Below, piece after piece: positions 60,238-64,000 of a stretch of DNA of 64,000 nucleotides. Location of the stretch: assembly GCA_040506895.1 (NCBI GenBank), contig JBEVVY010000001.1:2899116-2963115 (forward strand), given 5' to 3'. This stretch comes from Sedimenticola_A sp040506895 (GTDB taxonomy: Bacteria > Pseudomonadota > Gammaproteobacteria > Chromatiales > Chromatiaceae). Position 1 is the stretch's first letter. Each line of letters opens with the position of its first letter. Made by a program: the position numbers and the translations under genes. Under the pieces are notes generated by a model. That model had not been told where the DNA came from, did no database searches, and saw only the letters and a program-made list of their open reading frames with translations.

Positions 60238-60248
60238 GAGTGCCTGTC

Positions 60249-61244
60249 TCAGTTCTCCCGGCTGGCCCTGGCCAGAAAAAGGGCCGATTCGACGGCAGCC
60301 TTGAGGCTGCCGGTCTCTGCACCACCGGTACCTGCCAGGTCCAGTGCGGTACCGTGATCCACCGAGGTCCTTATGATGGGTAGTCCCAGGGTGATGTTGA
60401 CCGCGTGGCCGAAGCCGAGATGTTTCAGAACCGGCAGCCCCTGGTCGTGGTACATGGCAAGCACCGCGTCGGCCTGTTCCAGGTAGCGGGGTGTGAAGAG
60501 GGTGTCCGCAGGCAGCGGTCCCTGCAGGTCCATGCCCTCTTTCCTGAGCTGCTCCAGCACCGGTTCGATGGTCTCGATCTCTTCCCTGCCCAGGTGGCCG
60601 CCTTCGCCGGCATGGGGATTCAGTCCGCAGACCAGTATCCGGGGGTTCTCGATACCGAAGCGCCGGGTGAGATCGCCGTGCAGTATGCCTATCACCTCGG
60701 TAAGTGACGCGCGGGTGATGGCGGAGCTGACCTCACTGAGGGGGAGGTGTGTGGTTGCCAGTGCGACACGCAGTTCCGGGCAGGCCAGCATCATGACCGG
60801 CAGGCCGCCGCCGGTCAGCTCGGCGAGGAGCTCGGTGTGGCCGGTGAAGGGGAGTCCCGCTTCGTTGATGATGCCCTTGTGCACCGGCCCGGTCACCAGT
60901 GCTGCAAAGGTACCGTCAAGGCAGCCCCTGGTGGCCAGTTCGAGGGTTCTGATGACGTAGCGCGAATTGCTGGGGTTCAGCCTGCCGGGTTGCGCCGGCT
61001 CGTCCATCTCGACCGGCATGACACTGACGGTACCCGCCTCGCGGTGAACCACCGGTTCGGCCGGATCGAACTGGCGGATGCTGAGGGGGAGGTCAAGCCG
61101 GTCGGCACGCTGCAGCAGCAACTCGGGATCACACACGGCGACCAGGGAGGCCTCCCTGGGTTGCTGGGCATACTGTACCAACAGGTCCGGGCCGATGCCG
61201 GCAGGCTCTCCAGGGGTCAGCGCCAGTAAGGGGTCCTTGGCCAT
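60249..61244 (-). CDS. pdxA: 4-hydroxythreonine-4-phosphate dehydrogenase
   Basis: 331 residues from ATG 61244 (GGAG eight bases upstream; an in-frame GTG is at 61250). LALTPGEPAGIGPDL, VTGPVHKGIINEAGLPFTGHTE and the metal-binding His in AMYHDQGLPVLKHLGFG are PdxA signatures. It acts in pyridoxal-phosphate synthesis. It follows surA by 50 bases, as expected; the usual next gene, rsmA, is absent here. Confidence 0.97.
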   Translation of the reverse strand: MAKDPLLALTPGEPAGIGPDLLVQYAQQPREASLVAVCDPELLLQRADRLDLPLSIRQFDPAEPVVHREAGTVSVMPVEMDEPAQPGRLNPSNSRYVIRTLELATRGCLDGTFAALVTGPVHKGIINEAGLPFTGHTELLAELTGGGLPVMMLACPELRVALATTHLPLSEVSSAITRASLTEVIGILHGDLTRRFGIENPRILVCGLNPHAGEGGHLGREEIETIEPVLEQLRKEGMDLQGPLPADTLFTPRYLEQADAVLAMYHDQGLPVLKHLGFGHAVNITLGLPIIRTSVDHGTALDLAGTGGAETGSLKAAVESALFLARASREN

Positions 61245-61294
61245 CCGCACATCTCCGCAGTTGTCGAGAAAGGGTCGTCAGAAAACCCGTTGTA

Positions 61295-62608
61295 CTACAG
61301 ATCGTCCAACCGAATGTCGACGTAGGCCTCATCCCTGAGACGTCGCAGGTAGAGCTCTGTCTGCTCAGACATCTTGCGTTTCCGGATCGCCTTGCGCGCC
61401 TCTGCTTTCTGCACCTCCTGGGTGCTGTCGTGTTGCCGGCGTCCAAGCACTTCGATGATGTGCCAGCCAAAATCCGTCTGGAAGGGTTCGCTGAGCTGGT
61501 TGGCCGGCAGGCCAGCCATCTCCTCCTCGAAGCGGGGAACCAGGTCGCCTGTCGAGGTCCAACCCAGGTCGCCGCCCTTGATGGCGGATGCCTTGTCGTC
61601 GGAGTGGGAGCGTGCCAGGTTGGCAAAATCATCACCGCCCTCGATGCGCTGCTTGAGCTGCAACAGGCGAGTGCGGGCATCGTCGTCGGAGGTGATCTCG
61701 TTGGTCTTGATCAGGATGTGCCGTACGCTGGTCTGCTCGACGATATGCCGGTCACCTCCCTTGTAATCTTCCAGCATGATGATGTGGTAGCCGCTGGGCG
61801 TGCGGATGGGATCGCTGATCTCTCCTCTCTGCATCTCCTGGGTCCTGTCGACAAACAGGGTTGGCAGCTGGTTGGCCGGGCGCCATCCCAGGTCGCCACC
61901 CTCAAGGGCCTGCCTGCCATCGGATTCCGACAGGGCGAGGCTGCGGAAGTCGGCCCCGTTGCGCAGCTCCGCCACCAGCCTGGCGGCTCTTCCCCGGGCA
62001 CTCTCCAGCTGGTCGGCCGAGGCGCCTTCCGGCGTGGATATCAGTATGTGCAGCAGGTGGTAGGCCGAACGCTTGGCCAGGGCGCCCTGCTGGCGGGCCA
62101 GAAAGGCAGAAACCTCCTGCTCGGTGATCCGGATGCGACGGCGGATCTCCTGGTCACGCAACCGGCGGATGGTCAGCTGGCTGCGCAGGTTGTCGCGGAA
62201 GGCGCGGAAACTCACCCCTCCCTCTTCCAGGGTCTGTCGGAATTCACCCAGGCTGAGGTTGTTGTTGTTGGCAATATTGTTCACCGCCTGGGAGAGAACA
62301 TCTTCACTGATGGTGATGCCGAGACGCTTGGCGGCTGCCAGCTGCAGTCTTTGCAGAATCAGGCGCTCCAGTACCTGGCGTTCGAGTACCTCGCGGGATG
62401 GCAGCCTGGCCTTCTTCTGGCGCAACTGGGCGACGATGGTGAGCAGCTCCCGATCGAGTTCGCTCTTTACCACCACATCGTCATCCACGATGGCGACGAT
62501 ACGGTCCACGGGTTCGATCTGTGCGGTGACTGCGGGCAGGGATACTGCGACGAGTATGAGGCCCAGGAGCAGCGCGCCCAAGCCGGGTGTATGGGGTCGA
62601 AAGATCAT
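61295..62608 (-). CDS. surA: Periplasmic chaperone and peptidyl-prolyl isomerase SurA
   Basis: 437 residues from ATG 62608. A signal peptide (LGALLLGLILVAVSLPAVTA) precedes the N-terminal chaperone domain (DRIVAIVDDDVVVKSELD, RLILQRLQLAAAKRLGI). Two parvulin domains follow, each with GGDLGW (AKRSAYHLLHILIST and EQTSVRHILIKT). SurA escorts outer-membrane proteins including LptD. It starts 28 bases after the lptD stop. Confidence 0.96.
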   Translation of the reverse strand: MIFRPHTPGLGALLLGLILVAVSLPAVTAQIEPVDRIVAIVDDDVVVKSELDRELLTIVAQLRQKKARLPSREVLERQVLERLILQRLQLAAAKRLGITISEDVLSQAVNNIANNNNLSLGEFRQTLEEGGVSFRAFRDNLRSQLTIRRLRDQEIRRRIRITEQEVSAFLARQQGALAKRSAYHLLHILISTPEGASADQLESARGRAARLVAELRNGADFRSLALSESDGRQALEGGDLGWRPANQLPTLFVDRTQEMQRGEISDPIRTPSGYHIIMLEDYKGGDRHIVEQTSVRHILIKTNEITSDDDARTRLLQLKQRIEGGDDFANLARSHSDDKASAIKGGDLGWTSTGDLVPRFEEEMAGLPANQLSEPFQTDFGWHIIEVLGRRQHDSTQEVQKAEARKAIRKRKMSEQTELYLRRLRDEAYVDIRLDDL

Positions 62609-62636
62609 CTGTACTGTCTGGGTCTGTTGACTCTGG

Positions 62637-64000
62637 CTATTCGTTGTCTGCCTGGTAGCCGAGGATACCACGTTCCAGGAAATCATCGATTCTATCTCCG
62701 AAACTGGTCAGGCCCTTGAGCTCCAGCTGCAGGAAGATGCCGAGATCGGGCTCAACCGTGGCGCTAGTGCGGTGCTGACGAAGCACCAGGCGTGTATTCC
62801 AGCAGCAGCTGTCATACTCGAATCCGCCAAATGCCTCCATGGTGGCATTGTCCCGCAGGGAGTAGTTCCAGCGACCCACCAGGTGGGTGTTGCTGCCCAT
62901 CGGCCAACGGGCCGAGATATCGGTATGTTCAAGCAGGTTGTCATCGAACCGGTAGGCGAAGTTGAATATCCGCTCCCGGTCGTCGTTGTAGTGGAGGGAG
63001 ACCGCGCTCTTCTCCACCGGATCGTCGTCATCGTGAGGGTTCCACTGCAGGCCGGCACGCGCCCGCCAGTCGTCACCCAGCTTGGCGGCCACTTCGGCCA
63101 CCAGGGCCGAACTGTCGTCGGTCTGGGTGGCGCCGGAGATCTGCACTTCACGATCGCGGAAGTAATAGATCTGACCGATGCTTGCCCTGAAGAGTTCCTC
63201 TCCGCTCAGGTCACTGATCTGGCGACTGGTGAGGGCCAGGGTCAGCTGGTTCGCGTCGCCTACCCGGTCGGCCCCGCTGAAGCGGTTCTCGCGGAACAGG
63301 TTCTGAAAGCTGAAGCCGTACTCCGAGGTATCGAAGTTGGGCAGGCTGCTCTGATCGTCGTCGCTGGTGTAGAGGTAGAAGAGCCGGGGTTCCAGGGTCT
63401 GGGTGGTGACGCTGCCAAACCAGCTTGTGCTGCGCTCGTAAAAGAGGCCGCCATCCAGGCTGAGGGTCGGCAGGGTGCGATCAGGGCTGTCACTGAGACC
63501 GGCAGTCTGCTCTTCCAGGCTGTAACTGGTGTGGCGCAGGCTCAGCTTGGGTGTCAGGTAACCCCAGGGCCTGCGTATGGGCAGGCTCACGCCAGGATGC
63601 AGATCGACGCGTGAGCCGTGAACCGCATCGGACTTGTCGAAGTAGACGTACTCTGCACGCAGGTGGTAGGTGAGGCCGTAGGCCTGGTTGGGCCGGTTGA
63701 GTTCGACCAGCAACTGCGGCAGCTTGGCGTAGGGTTTGGCCCCGTCGCCGACAATCTGGTAGTCGTGGAGCCGCAGCCGGGCGGACCAGCCCTCGCCGTT
63801 GTAACGGATATCGCCCCGTCGCTCCTGGGTGGTTGCACTGCTTACCGCCAGGCTCTGGCCGAAGTCATCGAAATAGTCGTCGTCGGAGACCTGGTTGTAG
63901 TCCAGGTCGAAGTGCCAGCGGGGGGCAGGTGCGCCGTGGGCCTTGAATGAGAGTGAGCCCCTGTTTTCGCCAACACCGGGGGCCGCTTCCGAGTCGCTGG
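62637..64000 (-). CDS. lptD: LPS assembly protein LptD, C-terminal part
   Basis: The frame runs through the right edge; about 454 residues are visible. The barrel repeats are beta-rich, with PWGYLTPKLSLRHTSY, LSLDGGLFYERSTSWFG and TLEPRLFYLYTS typical of LptD, and the end GYQADNE. It inserts LPS into the outer leaflet with LptE. The order lptD-surA-pdxA is the conserved gammaproteobacterial operon. The N-terminus and the disulfide cysteines are outside the window. Confidence 0.95.
   Translation of the reverse strand, partial: SDSEAAPGVGENRGSLSFKAHGAPAPRWHFDLDYNQVSDDDYFDDFGQSLAVSSATTQERRGDIRYNGEGWSARLRLHDYQIVGDGAKPYAKLPQLLVELNRPNQAYGLTYHLRAEYVYFDKSDAVHGSRVDLHPGVSLPIRRPWGYLTPKLSLRHTSYSLEEQTAGLSDSPDRTLPTLSLDGGLFYERSTSWFGSVTTQTLEPRLFYLYTSDDDQSSLPNFDTSEYGFSFQNLFRENRFSGADRVGDANQLTLALTSRQISDLSGEELFRASIGQIYYFRDREVQISGATQTDDSSALVAEVAAKLGDDWRARAGLQWNPHDDDDPVEKSAVSLHYNDDRERIFNFAYRFDDNLLEHTDISARWPMGSNTHLVGRWNYSLRDNATMEAFGGFEYDSCCWNTRLVLRQHRTSATVEPDLGIFLQLELKGLTSFGDRIDDFLERGILGYQADNE

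Noticed and set aside
1..64000. CRISPR arrays, integrases, transposases, rRNA genes
   Set aside because: None seen; the only repeats are the local ones listed.

Overview
The window is chromosomal DNA of a Gram-negative gammaproteobacterium of moderately high GC content. The evidence is outer-membrane machinery (LptD, SurA, a porin, TonB/ExbBD), Coq7-type and UbiH/UbiI-type ubiquinone hydroxylases, a 6S RNA beside zapA, a crp/osmC (yhfA) pair, and the order zapA-ygfB-pepP-ubiH-ubiI-gcv familiar from gammaproteobacteria. Split gcvPA/gcvPB, a Crp/Vfr-type regulator and a putative GnnA/GnnB pair suggest a lineage outside the enterics, possibly a Chromatiales-like sulfur oxidiser. That placement is an inference only. 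No phage, integrase, transposase or CRISPR array was seen.

Layout. 0-6.5 kb: the start of an efflux adaptor, a QmcA/NfeD pair, an odd pseudopilin-like protein, crp with divergent osmC, coq7, a GlcF-like iron-sulfur protein and a small 2Fe-2S ferredoxin. 6.7-9.5 kb: rplM-rpsI-tRNA-Gln, a 0.77 kb repeat-rich gap, and a highly expressed porin. 9.5-18.8 kb: rpiA, ilvA, a histone H1-like basic repeat protein, fthC-6S RNA-zapA-zapB, then ygfB-pepP-ubiH-ubiI and a tiny RRM protein. 19-24.4 kb: a tandem glycine riboswitch driving gcvT-gcvH-gcvPA, with tpx inserted before gcvPB. 24.4-31 kb: dgkA, a PfkB kinase, moaB-moeA-moaD-moaE, a DUF255 protein and a deaminase. 31-39 kb: metA with an unrecognised ATPase, and a PadR-regulated efflux operon (adaptor, RND pump, MFS pump). 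39-46 kb: rlmI, a small XRE regulator, lgt-thyA, a PAS-GGDEF diguanylate cyclase, a 40-residue small protein with its own promoter and terminator, a palindromic repeat array, and folA. 45.8-53.6 kb: a long minus-strand operon (TonB receptor, DUF4198-like protein, polyferredoxin, DsbD/TauE-like membrane protein, exbB, exbD, tonB) followed by two more genes. 53.9-64 kb: apaG/DUF2238/apaH and pdxA/surA/lptD on the minus strand, separated by a 4.3 kb plus-strand block (ankyrin protein, one-TM small protein, sugar dehydrogenase/aminotransferase pair, GGCT-like enzyme, hemerythrin, and an ABM gene broken by an in-frame stop).

The best candidate for an undescribed system is the TonB receptor operon. 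Placing a polyferredoxin and a DsbD-like cysteine membrane protein between receptor and energiser suggests metal import coupled to reduction. Other leads are tpx inside the gcv operon, the ATPase next to metA, the orphan 40-residue gene, the duplicated tRNA-Gln terminator region, and the split surA-pdxA/apaGH synteny with no rsmA in view.
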